The notes below the pieces were generated by a model that worked only from the letters and a program-made list of their open reading frames with translations, ran no database searches and was not told the DNA's origin. Both the position numbers and the translations under genes were made by a program. Shown here piece by piece: positions 1-6,868 of a stretch of 14,203 nt of DNA. The stretch's first letter is position 1, and each line of letters opens with the position of its first letter. The DNA is from JALOAP01 sp964632355 (GTDB lineage: Bacteria; Chloroflexota; Dehalococcoidia; Tepidiformales; Tepidiformaceae), in the NCBI GenBank assembly GCA_964632355.1, contig CAZWBW010000076.1, forward strand, positions 1 through 14,203. Direction: 5' to 3'.

Positions 1-102
1 CTGTCGGCCGTCGGGTTCGCGTGAGACGCCACCTGTGGCGATGCCCGGACGCCCATGCGAAGAGCGCAGCAGACGCCCCCTAACGGTCGCGGTGCTGGTT
101 GG

Positions 103-170
103 GGCCATCGGCAGTCGGCTGTCGGCCCAGCGAGGCACTGGCCGAGAGCCAATAGCCAACAGCCAACAGC
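103..170. repeat. Degenerate heptanucleotide repeats after ridA, in inverted halves
   Basis: The right part (147-170) is three and a half 7-nt units, AGCCAAT, AGCCAAC, AGCCAAC, AGC, ending on the ridA stop codon. The left part (103-130) is four units in the opposite sense: GGCCATC, GGCAGTC, GGCTGTC, GGCCCAG. The two halves can pair across a 16-nt loop. In the ridA-sense RNA most differences become G-U wobbles, so a long imperfect hairpin is possible. Two more units of the same kind lie at 1-14. The 24 bp at 147-170 recur exactly, inverted, at 13971-13994. Confidence 0.8.
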
Positions 171-631
171 TAAATCTGCAGCTCGAACAGGAACTCCACC
201 TCGACCGGCACCCCCAGCGGCAGCTCCGCCACGCCGACGGCCGCACGCGCGTGCCGTCCAGCATCGCCGAAGACGTCGATCAAGAGCTGCGAGGCACCGT
301 CCACCACCCGCGGCTGCGCCGTGAACCCCGGCGCACTCGCGACGAAGCCGCCGACGCGCACCACCCGGCTCACCCGGTCGAGCGTGCCCAGGTGCTGTCG
401 TACCGCCGCAAGCCCGTTCAGGGTGCAGATCCGCGCCAGCTCCTGCCCCTGCTCGATCGATATCTCCGCGCCGAGCTTCCCGGACGCCGCGGGCCGACCA
501 CCGACAACCGGCACCTGCCCCGAGACGAACAGCAGCTGGCCGGACTGCACGACCGGCGCGTAAAGCCCCGCTGCGGGCGGCGGCTCCGGGAGCGTGATGC
601 CGAGCTGCGCGAGCCGCGCCTCGGCGCTCAT
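170..631 (-). CDS. RidA family protein (YjgF/YER057c/UK114)
   Basis: Encodes 153 residues. RidA-type proteins are small cytosolic trimers that hydrolyse reactive enamine/imine intermediates from PLP enzymes. The opening LGITLPEPPPAAG, the strand LLFVSGQVP near residue 34, and the end RAAVGVAELPLGVPVEVEF (about 129-147) match the roughly 150-residue branch of the family. Arg129 and a Glu at 144/146 lie where RidA has its carboxylate-binding Arg and active-site Glu. The ATG at 631 was chosen over an upstream in-frame start at 907, because that extension lies inside parB and has no family similarity. The start overlaps the parB stop by 4 nt (ATGA), so the two are probably translationally coupled. 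Family is certain. The substrate is unknown, and activity cannot be assumed for this branch. Confidence 0.9.
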   Translation of the reverse strand: MSAEARLAQLGITLPEPPPAAGLYAPVVQSGQLLFVSGQVPVVGGRPAASGKLGAEISIEQGQELARICTLNGLAAVRQHLGTLDRVSRVVRVGGFVASAPGFTAQPRVVDGASQLLIDVFGDAGRHARAAVGVAELPLGVPVEVEFLFELQI

Positions 632-1656
632 TCGTACTCCTCCGCCAGGAGCTGCGCCACCACGTTGTCGAACTCCTCGCTGCTGTAGCACTCGATCAGG
701 ATGCGCGCGCCCCGCTTCTGCGGCAGAACCGTCACCTTGGTGCTCAGCGCCCGCCGCAGCCGCGCCTCGATGTCCGCGTACATCGAATCGCGCCGGGCCG
801 TCTGCGCGCCGGGCGTGCTCACCGTCGCGGGCGACTCCGCGAGCTGGCGACGGACGTGCGCTTCGGTGTCGCGCACGCTCATGCGCTTGCGAACCACCTC
901 GCGCCACGCGTTCATGCGCTTCGCACCCTCCGGAAGCCCGAGCAGCGCCCGCGCGTGTCCCTCGGTGATTTCGCCCGCGACCAGGCTGCGGCGAATCTCC
1001 GGCTCGAGCGCGAGCAGCCGCAGCGCGTTCGCCACTGCCGCGCGGCTCTTGCCCACGCGCCGCGCGGCCTCCTCCTGCGTCAGCCCGTACTCCTCGGTGA
1101 GCCGCCGGTAGGCCAGCGCCTCTTCGATCGGGTTCAGGTCCGCGCGCTGGATGTTCTCGATGAGCGCCAGTTCGAGCAGTTCCGAGTCTTCGGCCTCCCG
1201 GATGATCACCGGGACCTTGTCGAGCCCCGCCAGCCGGCTCGCCTGCAACCGCCGTTCGCCCGCGATCAGCCGGTATCCGCCCGATTCGTCGCGGCTCACG
1301 ATGAGGGGCTGGATCACGCCGTGCTCGCGGATCGAATCTGCCAGTTCGCGCAGCTGCTCTGGTTCGAAGTGTGTGCGCGGCTGCTCAGGGTTCGGCGCAA
1401 TGAGGTCGATGTCCACGTACTCCGGACCGCCGCGGCGCACCTGCGGCGTCGGCACCGTGTACGCGGCCGACGGCAGTTCGGCCGGTGGTGACTCAGGCGG
1501 AGGCGCCGCGGGCGCCGACTCTTCCGGCGCGGGTTCGGTGGCCGGCGGAGGTGTCGCCGGCGTCGCCGGGGCTGGCGCTTCGGCCGGCGGAGCCGAGCTG
1601 AATCCGCCGAACAGGGCGTCGAGTCCACGGCCAAGGCCGCGTCGTGGCTGAGTCAT
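628..1656 (-). CDS. parB: Chromosome-partitioning protein ParB
   Basis: Encodes 342 residues, slightly longer than typical chromosomal ParB (about 280-300). ParB is a CTP-dependent DNA clamp that loads at parS, spreads, and stimulates ParA. The N-terminus RGLGRGLDALFG (6-17) is the conserved ParA-interacting segment. A Pro/Ala/Glu-rich linker (about 20-65) follows. NPEQPRTHFE (89-98) and GERR (133-136) mark the N-terminal CTP-binding domain. ENIQRADLNPIEEA (167-180) and the helix-turn-helix GLTQEEAARRVGKSRAAVAN (191-210) form the parS-reading core. The C-terminal dimerisation domain spans about 290-342. A GGAGG lies just upstream of the ATG. parA ends 79 nt upstream and ridA overlaps the 3' end. 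Six cognate parS palindromes lie about 5 kb away at 6784-7102. Confidence 0.97.
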   Translation of the reverse strand: MTQPRRGLGRGLDALFGGFSSAPPAEAPAPATPATPPPATEPAPEESAPAAPPPESPPAELPSAAYTVPTPQVRRGGPEYVDIDLIAPNPEQPRTHFEPEQLRELADSIREHGVIQPLIVSRDESGGYRLIAGERRLQASRLAGLDKVPVIIREAEDSELLELALIENIQRADLNPIEEALAYRRLTEEYGLTQEEAARRVGKSRAAVANALRLLALEPEIRRSLVAGEITEGHARALLGLPEGAKRMNAWREVVRKRMSVRDTEAHVRRQLAESPATVSTPGAQTARRDSMYADIEARLRRALSTKVTVLPQKRGARILIECYSSEEFDNVVAQLLAEEYE

Positions 1657-1735
1657 TCGCTCCCCTCCGCAGAGTCGAACTGGAACGTGAGACCGGCGAT
1701 GGTGTTATGTCGCGCTGCCCGCCCGGCGCACCCGC

Positions 1736-2506
1736 TCATACCGGCACCCCCACCCGCGTCAGGAGCTCCTGCGCGAGTTGGTCGTAGGCGACGGCCGCCC
1801 GTCCGCCCGGGTCGTACCGGAAGATCGATTGCCCGTGGCTCGGCGCCTCGCTCAGGCGCACCACCCGCGGGATGATCGTGTCGAACGTCTGCTCGAAGTG
1901 GCGCTGCACCTCCTCGACCACTTGCTGCGATAGCCGCGTTCGCGCGTCGTACATCGTCAGCACCACGCCGAGGATCGAAAGTGTTGGGTTCAGGTTGCGG
2001 CGAACCAGGTCGAGCGTCTGGATGAGCCGGCTCAGCCCTTCGAGCGCCATGTACTCACACTGCACCGGGATGACCACCTGGTCGCTCGCCGTAAGCGCGT
2101 TGATGGTCAGCAGGCCGAGCGATGGCGGGCAGTCGATGAAGATCCAGTCGAAGTCGTCGCGAAGCGGTGCCAGCGCGTTCGCCAGCCGCCGTTCGCGCGC
2201 CATCGCCGGCACGAGCTCCACTTCGGCGCCCGCCAGCGATGCGCTCGCCGGGATCATGCGCACCGGTTCGTACGGCACGTCCAGCACGCATTCGTTCACG
2301 TCGATCTCGTCGAGCAGCGCTTCGTACACGCCGGGCCGGTCGCCGGGGTCGACACCGAGCGCGCTCGTCGCGTTCGCCTGTGCGTCGAGGTCGACCAGCA
2401 GCACCTTTTGGCCGCGGCGCCCCAGCGCACACGCGAGCGAGACGGCGGTGGTCGTCTTGCCGACGCCGCCCTTCTGGTTGACGAAGGTCACGATCCGGGC
2501 ACCCAT
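1736..2506 (-). CDS. parA: Chromosome-partitioning ATPase ParA (Soj)
   Basis: Encodes 256 residues, the usual length for a chromosomal ParA/Soj that lacks the N-terminal DNA-binding domain of plasmid ParA. It is an ATP-dependent, DNA-associated dimer that moves ParB-parS complexes. The deviant Walker A QKGGVGKTTT (11-20) carries the signature Lys at residue 12. DLDAQANAT is the A' motif, and DWIFIDCPPSLG is Walker B. The open frame runs upstream to 2908, but the ATG at 2506 places the Walker motif at its family-typical position. The ATG shares one base with the stop of the upstream kinase (TAATG), implying translational coupling. parB follows after 79 nt. Confidence 0.97.
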   Translation of the reverse strand: MGARIVTFVNQKGGVGKTTTAVSLACALGRRGQKVLLVDLDAQANATSALGVDPGDRPGVYEALLDEIDVNECVLDVPYEPVRMIPASASLAGAEVELVPAMARERRLANALAPLRDDFDWIFIDCPPSLGLLTINALTASDQVVIPVQCEYMALEGLSRLIQTLDLVRRNLNPTLSILGVVLTMYDARTRLSQQVVEEVQRHFEQTFDTIIPRVVRLSEAPSHGQSIFRYDPGGRAAVAYDQLAQELLTRVGVPV

Positions 2507-3333
2507 TACGCAGCCACCTTTCCTAGCCGGGCCTCGATTTCCGCCCGCGTGGGAATCGCCGCCAGTCCGCGCGCTTCCACCGCGATTGCCCCCGCGGCCA
2601 GCGCGAACCGGGTCGCCGTATCGATGTCGCCGCATTCGGCGAAGCGCACCGCGAACGCCGTCGCGAAACAGTCGCCCGCGCCCGTCGGTTCGACCGATTC
2701 GGCGGGTACGGCTTCGAAGTCGTGCGCTCCCTCGGCATCGAAGCGCGTCGCCCCGCGCGAACCACGCGTCACGAACGCCGTCATGCCCGCGGCAGCCAGC
2801 CGGGCGGCCAGCGCCTCGGGGTCGGGCGTATCTTCGTCGCTGAGGAAGGCGAATCCACCCGCGCGAACGAACGGTTCCGCCTGGGCCCACGGGTCGGGGT
2901 GTGGCCAAACGCGCGTCTCGCCGTCGTGGGTTCGAAGCAGCCCTTGCAGCGCCAGCGCATACACCCGTGCCGCAATCGCCGGCGGAGCAGTGAACTCGTG
3001 GTAGGCCGGCGCCACGATCAGCACGTCGGCCTCGCGCGTGAGCACATCGGGTCCGATCACGATCGGCTCACCCTCGGCGAGCAGGAACTGCGTCCGCGCG
3101 CCCGCGGCGTCGTAGCGGTTTTCGTAGCGCGGTGCGGTGCTCGCCGGTAGCGCGACGACTTCGAGCCCTTCGAGCACACTCCGGTCATAGCCCTGCGCGA
3201 GCGTCGTCACGAGCGTGACTTCGGCGCCGAGCGCAGCGGCCGTACGAGCGGAATAGAGCGAGGGGCCGCCCGGGACCCAGCTCCCATCGGGAGCGAGGTC
3301 TTCGACGACATTCCCGGCAACGACGACGTGCGT
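2506..3333 (-). CDS. PfkB-family carbohydrate kinase, probable ACG start
   Basis: Encodes about 275 residues, at the short end for ribokinase-like kinases, which phosphorylate sugars or nucleosides with ATP. Visible motifs are an N-terminal strand HVVVAGNVVEDL (2-13), the Gly-Gly substrate region VPGGPSLYSARTAAALGAEV, and the PfkB signature EPTGAGDCFATAF with catalytic Asp221. The first conventional in-frame start is GTG at 3210, which would remove 41 residues including the Gly-Gly motif. Homologous-looking sequence continues upstream to an in-frame stop at 3352-3354, and no ATG, GTG or TTG occurs between. A perfect AAGGAGG at 3340-3346 sits 6 nt before an ACG at 3331-3333, so ACG is the likely start, or a former ATG. 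jag ends 18 nt upstream and parA overlaps downstream. The substrate is not predictable here. Confidence 0.85.
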   Translation of the reverse strand, partial: THVVVAGNVVEDLAPDGSWVPGGPSLYSARTAAALGAEVTLVTTLAQGYDRSVLEGLEVVALPASTAPRYENRYDAAGARTQFLLAEGEPIVIGPDVLTREADVLIVAPAYHEFTAPPAIAARVYALALQGLLRTHDGETRVWPHPDPWAQAEPFVRAGGFAFLSDEDTPDPEALAARLAAAGMTAFVTRGSRGATRFDAEGAHDFEAVPAESVEPTGAGDCFATAFAVRFAECGDIDTATRFALAAGAIAVEARGLAAIPTRAEIEARLGKVAA

Positions 3334-3339
3334 GGCGGC

Positions 3340-3346
3340 CCTCCTT
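3340..3346 (-). promoter_or_regulatory. Shine-Dalgarno of the PfkB kinase
   Basis: AAGGAGG on the minus strand, fully complementary to the 16S rRNA 3' end. It is followed by GCCGCC and then ACG. It decides the start of the kinase gene: the spacing fits codon 3331-3333, and no such motif precedes the GTG at 3210. Confidence 0.8.
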
Positions 3347-3351
3347 CCCGG

Positions 3352-4419
3352 CTAGTGCCTGGTGCTTATCACGACCTTTCGGTTCTCCCCTTCGCCGACG
3401 CTGTTCGTGACCAGGTCGGGGTCGTCGGCGAGGGCAAGATGCACGATCCGGCGCTCCGCCGGGGTCATCGGCTCGAGCGTGATCGGGCTGCCCGTCTGGC
3501 GCACGCGATCGGCCATCCGCTCTGCCAGCGCCACGATTTGCGATTCGCGCCGGTGGCGGTAGTGCTCTGCGTCGATGGTGACGCCGCCCATCCCCGGATA
3601 GCGCCGTGTCACGATCAGGTTCACAAGATACTGCAATGAAAGAAGCGTTTCGCCCCTTCGCCCAATAAGTACGCCCAGGTCCTCGCCTGTTATGTCGATC
3701 ACCGCCCGCACCGAGCCACGCCCGTCGCCCACCGTCAGCGGTTCGCGAATCGTGAGTTCCGCCTCCACGCCCAGGATGCGAAGCAGGTCGTCGACCACCG
3801 TCGCCGCGAGCTCGACCTCTTCCGCATTGATGTCCGGCTCGATTTCCGGCTGGTCGTCGCGGGAACGGCGTTCGTTGCGTTCCTGGCGCTGGGCCTGCCC
3901 GCCACCACGGCCGCGCCGCCCGCGCCGGCGGCCCCGGGGAGCGGGTCCCTGTGCTGCTGCGGCCTGCTGTTCGGCTGGCTCGGATTCGACGTCCGTCTCT
4001 TCGTCGTAGCGCGGCGGTCGAAGGAAGTCCGCCTCGGTGAGCTTCGGTTCGGCGGCTTCGAAGCTTCGGCCTCCCCGGCCTCCGCCACCACCGGCGGCGC
4101 TACCCGCGGCGCGGCTCCCGCTCCCTCGGCCGCGCCGGCCCCGGCTGCTTCGGCGCCGGCCCTGTTGTCCGCCGTTCTGCTGCTGGTCGCTCTCGGGAGG
4201 TGTGGTTGCTTCGGGGGATTCGGGCGCTGCGGGCACCACCCGCCGTACGAGCACTCGGGCGTCGCGCGCACCTACTCCGAACATTCCGCGCCTGCCCTCA
4301 TCGAGCACAACCAATTCGACACGTTCCTCATCGAGGTCAGCGCGGCTGGCCCCGATGAGTTTGAGCGCCCGGCTAAGAGCGTCGTCTACGGTTTTGCCGC
4401 TTGCTTCGGCCTGGTCCAT
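3352..4419 (-). CDS. jag: Jag/KhpB (SpoIIIJ-associated) RNA-binding protein
   Basis: Encodes 355 residues, much longer than typical Jag/KhpB (about 200-250). The Jag-N domain occupies about 1-52 (EASGKTVDDALSRALKLIG, then GRRGMFGVGARDARV). A linker of roughly 140 residues rich in Arg, Gly and Gln follows (about 60-200), with clusters such as GRRGRGSGSRAAGSAAGG and RGRRRGRRGRGGG. Next come a KH domain with the GxxG loop IGRRG (252-256) and an R3H domain (about 290-352) ending TNSVGEGENRKVVISTRH. The family binds RNA with KhpA and affects cell elongation and division in Firmicutes. The ATG at 4419 begins exactly at the Jag-N domain, so its 47-nt overlap with the end of yidC is real. The linker probably adds non-specific RNA binding or disorder (inference). 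Confidence 0.95.
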   Translation of the reverse strand: MDQAEASGKTVDDALSRALKLIGASRADLDEERVELVVLDEGRRGMFGVGARDARVLVRRVVPAAPESPEATTPPESDQQQNGGQQGRRRSSRGRRGRGSGSRAAGSAAGGGGGRGGRSFEAAEPKLTEADFLRPPRYDEETDVESEPAEQQAAAAQGPAPRGRRRGRRGRGGGQAQRQERNERRSRDDQPEIEPDINAEEVELAATVVDDLLRILGVEAELTIREPLTVGDGRGSVRAVIDITGEDLGVLIGRRGETLLSLQYLVNLIVTRRYPGMGGVTIDAEHYRHRRESQIVALAERMADRVRQTGSPITLEPMTPAERRIVHLALADDPDLVTNSVGEGENRKVVISTRH

Positions 4420-5263
4420 TTGCGGTCCTCAGTTCTCGATCAAAGTTCGAAGCCTTGCCGTCCGCGCGCGTCCGTGGCGCTGCAGCGGCGCGCGGCTGCT
4501 TTCCCCCCGCAACAGCCGCGGCTTGCTCCGGTGTTCGAATCTTCACGAGTGGAGCGATCTTGAGCGGCGCGAAGCCATAGGTGGCGACGTTGAACCCGAT
4601 ACCGACGATGGAGTTGACCACCCAGTACAGGCTGACGCCGCTCGGGAAGCTCAGCGCGAAGAACGCGAACATGAGCGGCATCATATAAGCCATCATCTGC
4701 TGTTGTGCACGCGCGCGCTCGTCGGTCGTCACCGTCACGGTCGTTTTTGTCTGCGCCCACGTCGTCAGCGCCACCAGCACGACCATCAACAGGTTCGGGC
4801 TGCGCAGGTCCATCCCCAGGAACGTTTCGCTGATCGGGATCGCCTGCTGGATGAAGCTCCACGAATACAGGTGGTCGTGCAGCCCCGCGAGCGCCTCCGG
4901 CGATTCGGGAAGGACACGCCGGACAGCCAGGTACAGCGCGATCAGGATGGGGAACTGCAGGAGCATCGGCCCCAGGCAGCCGAGCGGGTTCACGCCCGAC
5001 TCCCGGTAGACCTTCATCATCTCTTCCTGCCGGCGTTTCGGATCGCTGTACTTCTTATTGATCTCCTGGATCTTCGGCTGGATCGCCTGCATCGCGCGCG
5101 TCTGGTGCAGCTGCCGCACCGTCAGCGGGAACGTCACGAGCCGAATCAGGATCGTGAACGCGATGAGCCCCAGCCCGAAGCTGCCGAACAGCACCCTCGA
5201 GAGGATCACCAGGAGGTTGATCATGGGGTCGAGCAGGATGTACCCGAACAGATCGCCGATCAC
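4373..5263 (-). CDS. yidC: Membrane protein insertase YidC/Oxa1 family
   Basis: Encodes 296 residues, the short form without the large periplasmic P1 domain. It inserts membrane proteins alone or with Sec. Membrane segments are visible at about 14-47, 98-117, 154-172, 190-209 and 212-232. The core carries an Arg at residue 41 (TILIRLVTFPLT), the hydrophilic-groove position, and the conserved loop SFPSGVSLYWVVNS (205-218). Unlike SpoIIIJ, no lipoprotein signal precedes the first segment. The C-terminus is long and basic (SKRQNRRRRS), as in YidC forms that contact the ribosome. The start is GTG at 5263, within a GTGA overlap with the preceding lipoprotein gene. The 3' end overlaps jag by 47 nt. 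Confidence 0.97.
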   Translation of the reverse strand: MIGDLFGYILLDPMINLLVILSRVLFGSFGLGLIAFTILIRLVTFPLTVRQLHQTRAMQAIQPKIQEINKKYSDPKRRQEEMMKVYRESGVNPLGCLGPMLLQFPILIALYLAVRRVLPESPEALAGLHDHLYSWSFIQQAIPISETFLGMDLRSPNLLMVVLVALTTWAQTKTTVTVTTDERARAQQQMMAYMMPLMFAFFALSFPSGVSLYWVVNSIVGIGFNVATYGFAPLKIAPLVKIRTPEQAAAVAGGKQPRAAAAPRTRADGKASNFDRELRTANGPGRSKRQNRRRRS

Positions 5264-6408
5264 TGCGCGCCCCCAATCGGTACCGGCACCACCGCCAACC
5301 GCTGCGGCTCGGCCGCGAACACCCGGCCCTTCGTGGTCACCACGAACGCCCGGCCCTCGAACGCGGTGACGCCCGCGCGAACCCGGCCAGCGTCCTGGAT
5401 CGGCACCGCGTTCAGGCGCTCGCCCGTCTCCGCGTCGAGGAAGTACACCACGGCCTCGTCGTCGGCCACCACCAGCACATCGCCCACGTTCGGCACATTC
5501 TCCACGATTGCCGGCGCCGACTTCACTTTCGCCCCAGCCTTGAACTCCCAGACCTGGTTCGCACCGCTACTTATGTCGACTGCATAGACCATGCCGCTGA
5601 AGTCGCCGAAGTAGACCCGGTCGCCGCGTACCGCCGGCTCCGTCCAGACCCAGTCCGAGGCCTTGAACTCGCCCAGCACCGAGCCATCGGCCGACGACAC
5701 GATGTACACGCGCTTGTCGAGGCTCGGCACGAACAGCCGGTCGTCGCCGAGCGCCGTCAGCGACGCGATAGCCCCGTTGGCTTCGAACGGCTGGGACCAG
5801 GCCTCGGACCCATCGGCGAGCGAGAGCGCGTGGAGCTCGCCGCCCATTGTCGCGACGAACACGCGGTCGCCCTGGATGATCGGTGCGGCCCAGACGCCCT
5901 TGTCGAACCGCTTGCCGCCGGCGGGCCAGCCGTCGGCGGGGCTGCCATCGCTCTTCTTTACGACGTAGACGTGGCCATCGGTGGTGCCGAACGACAGCAG
6001 GTCATCGGACGAGCCGAGTTCGTTCACGAGGTTTCCGCTGATGTCATTCCCGGCAATGCGCCAGCGAATACTGCCGTCTTCGGCGTTGATAGCGAACACG
6101 CCTTCGTCGTAGTCGGCGATGAAGATGGTGTCGCCTTCGACGATGGGCGTGCTGTAGATGGCGCGCAGGTCGAGGTCGTCCTGCCCGGGGTGTCGGTCCT
6201 TATCGGGGAAGGTCCAGCGAGTCGCGCCGAGGTTCCCGTCCTGGACCTCGACGGCGAAGAGTTCATCTTTATCGAGCACGAGGTACGCCGTCGGGTCTTC
6301 GAGCGCAGGCCGGGCCCATCCTTCGGGGTTGGCGATGCCAGCGCAACCCACGGAGACGAGGGCGATCGCGGCGGCTGTGGCCGCCACGAGGAAGCGGGGG
6401 TATTTCAC
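5260..6408 (-). CDS. PQQ/WD-like beta-propeller lipoprotein (BamB-like fold)
   Basis: Encodes 382 residues from GTG at 6408. The N-terminus MKYPRFLVAATAAAIALVSV followed by GC at 21-22 is a signal peptide with a probable lipobox Cys22; Ser at -3 is not canonical, so lipidation is likely but not certain. The rest is a beta-propeller of PQQ-like blades, with repeated patterns such as GDTIFIADYDEGVFAINAED, GDRVFVATMGGELHALSLAD and GDRVYFGDFSGMVYAVDISS. Family members act as extracytoplasmic scaffolds (BamB) or bind PQQ; no PQQ ligand site was recognised. The open frame extends to 6615, but that extension crosses repeats and looks non-coding. The stop overlaps yidC by 4 nt (GTGA), which suggests a role near membrane-protein insertion or envelope assembly (inference). 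Confidence 0.88.
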   Translation of the reverse strand: MKYPRFLVAATAAAIALVSVGCAGIANPEGWARPALEDPTAYLVLDKDELFAVEVQDGNLGATRWTFPDKDRHPGQDDLDLRAIYSTPIVEGDTIFIADYDEGVFAINAEDGSIRWRIAGNDISGNLVNELGSSDDLLSFGTTDGHVYVVKKSDGSPADGWPAGGKRFDKGVWAAPIIQGDRVFVATMGGELHALSLADGSEAWSQPFEANGAIASLTALGDDRLFVPSLDKRVYIVSSADGSVLGEFKASDWVWTEPAVRGDRVYFGDFSGMVYAVDISSGANQVWEFKAGAKVKSAPAIVENVPNVGDVLVVADDEAVVYFLDAETGERLNAVPIQDAGRVRAGVTAFEGRAFVVTTKGRVFAAEPQRLAVVPVPIGGAQ

Positions 6409-6421
6409 ACGCCCATCGTAG
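6409..6421 (-). promoter_or_regulatory. Possible promoter for a leaderless lipoprotein transcript
   Basis: On the minus strand a TACGAT hexamer (6415-6420) ends 6 nt before the GTG start. This would place the transcription start at or next to the start codon and give a leaderless message. No Shine-Dalgarno is evident and no good -35 hexamer was seen, so this is weak. Confidence 0.25.
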
Positions 6422-6460
6422 CAGTATCGACGGAAGGGAATAGGGCGGGAGGATCTTGGA

Positions 6461-6495
6461 GTGCCCAGTGCCCGGTGAACAGTGCTCAGTGGGAA
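6461..6495. repeat. Degenerate tandem heptanucleotide repeat (GTGCCCA-type)
   Basis: Five consecutive 7-nt units read GTGCCCA, GTGCCCG, GTGAACA, GTGCTCA, GTGGGAA. The first GTG of every unit is invariant and the rest varies. It lies upstream of the lipoprotein gene, outside coding sequence. It has the same unit length as the GGCTGTT-type arrays at both ends of the window but a different sequence. Confidence 0.75.
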
Positions 6496-6575
6496 AGAGG
6501 GTACCCGGTTCCGCGTTCCCGAGGCGCGTGCAGCGCTGTCCCGATGTCCGTGGCGTACCGCACGCCGCTGAACCT

Positions 6576-6604
6576 CCCCGCGGTGCGCGGGGTGCCCACC
6601 GCGG
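6576..6604. repeat. Overlapping GC-rich inverted repeats (mutually exclusive hairpins)
   Basis: CCCCGCG (6576-6582) pairs with CGCGGGG (6586-6592) across a 3-nt loop. CCGCGGTG (6578-6585) can instead pair with CACCGCGG (6597-6604) across 11 nt. The two stems share bases and exclude each other. Neither is followed by a T-run on either strand, so it is not a classical intrinsic terminator. Confidence 0.5.
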
Positions 6605-6783
6605 TCCCGGCCCATTCAAGTACGCTCCATTACCGGCGTGACCGCCCGCCCCTGCGCCACGATAGAGCCGTCACCAACCAACCCGGCTGCCACTGCCCCA
6701 TACGAGCCAGGAGATCTGCTGCGCGACCGCCAGGGAGCTGCCGACCCCCCACCATCCGTTCGGGGTTTAGGGGCCTTGCCAGC

Positions 6784-6799
6784 CGTTTCACGTGAAACA
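6784..6799. promoter_or_regulatory. parS: parS site 1
   Basis: CGTTTCACGTGAAACA. The inner 14 bases are a perfect palindrome, with one outer mismatch to consensus. Confidence 0.93.
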
Positions 6800-6816
6800 G
6801 GAACCGCTCTTCAGGT

Positions 6817-6832
6817 TGTTTCACGTGGAACA
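6817..6832. promoter_or_regulatory. parS: parS site 2
   Basis: TGTTTCACGTGGAACA. Matches the consensus at every fixed position; the two N positions are T and G, so the palindrome is asymmetric only there. Confidence 0.95.
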
Positions 6833-6868
6833 CCCCGCTCGGGCGGGCCTCCCCCGTCGTCACCCCCC

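Larger units (their letters stand above)
6422..6783. other. Gene-free stretch upstream of the parS cluster
   Basis: No supported gene. Open frames here have arginine/proline-rich translations typical of GC-rich non-coding DNA, and none has a domain or credible start. The stretch holds a heptanucleotide repeat (6461-6495) and overlapping GC-rich inverted repeats (6576-6604). With the parS cluster it forms a 707-bp gap between yidD and the lipoprotein gene. No TTATCCACA-like DnaA box and no AT-rich unwinding element was seen by eye. Confidence 0.6.

Noticed and set aside
27..40. CGCCAC-CT-GTGGCG inverted repeat near the left edge
   Set aside because: A 6-bp stem with a 2-nt loop and no T-run; expected by chance in such GC-rich DNA.
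4037..5587. A 516-codon plus-strand open frame antisense to jag and yidC
   Set aside because: Shadow of two firmly identified genes, with low-complexity translation.
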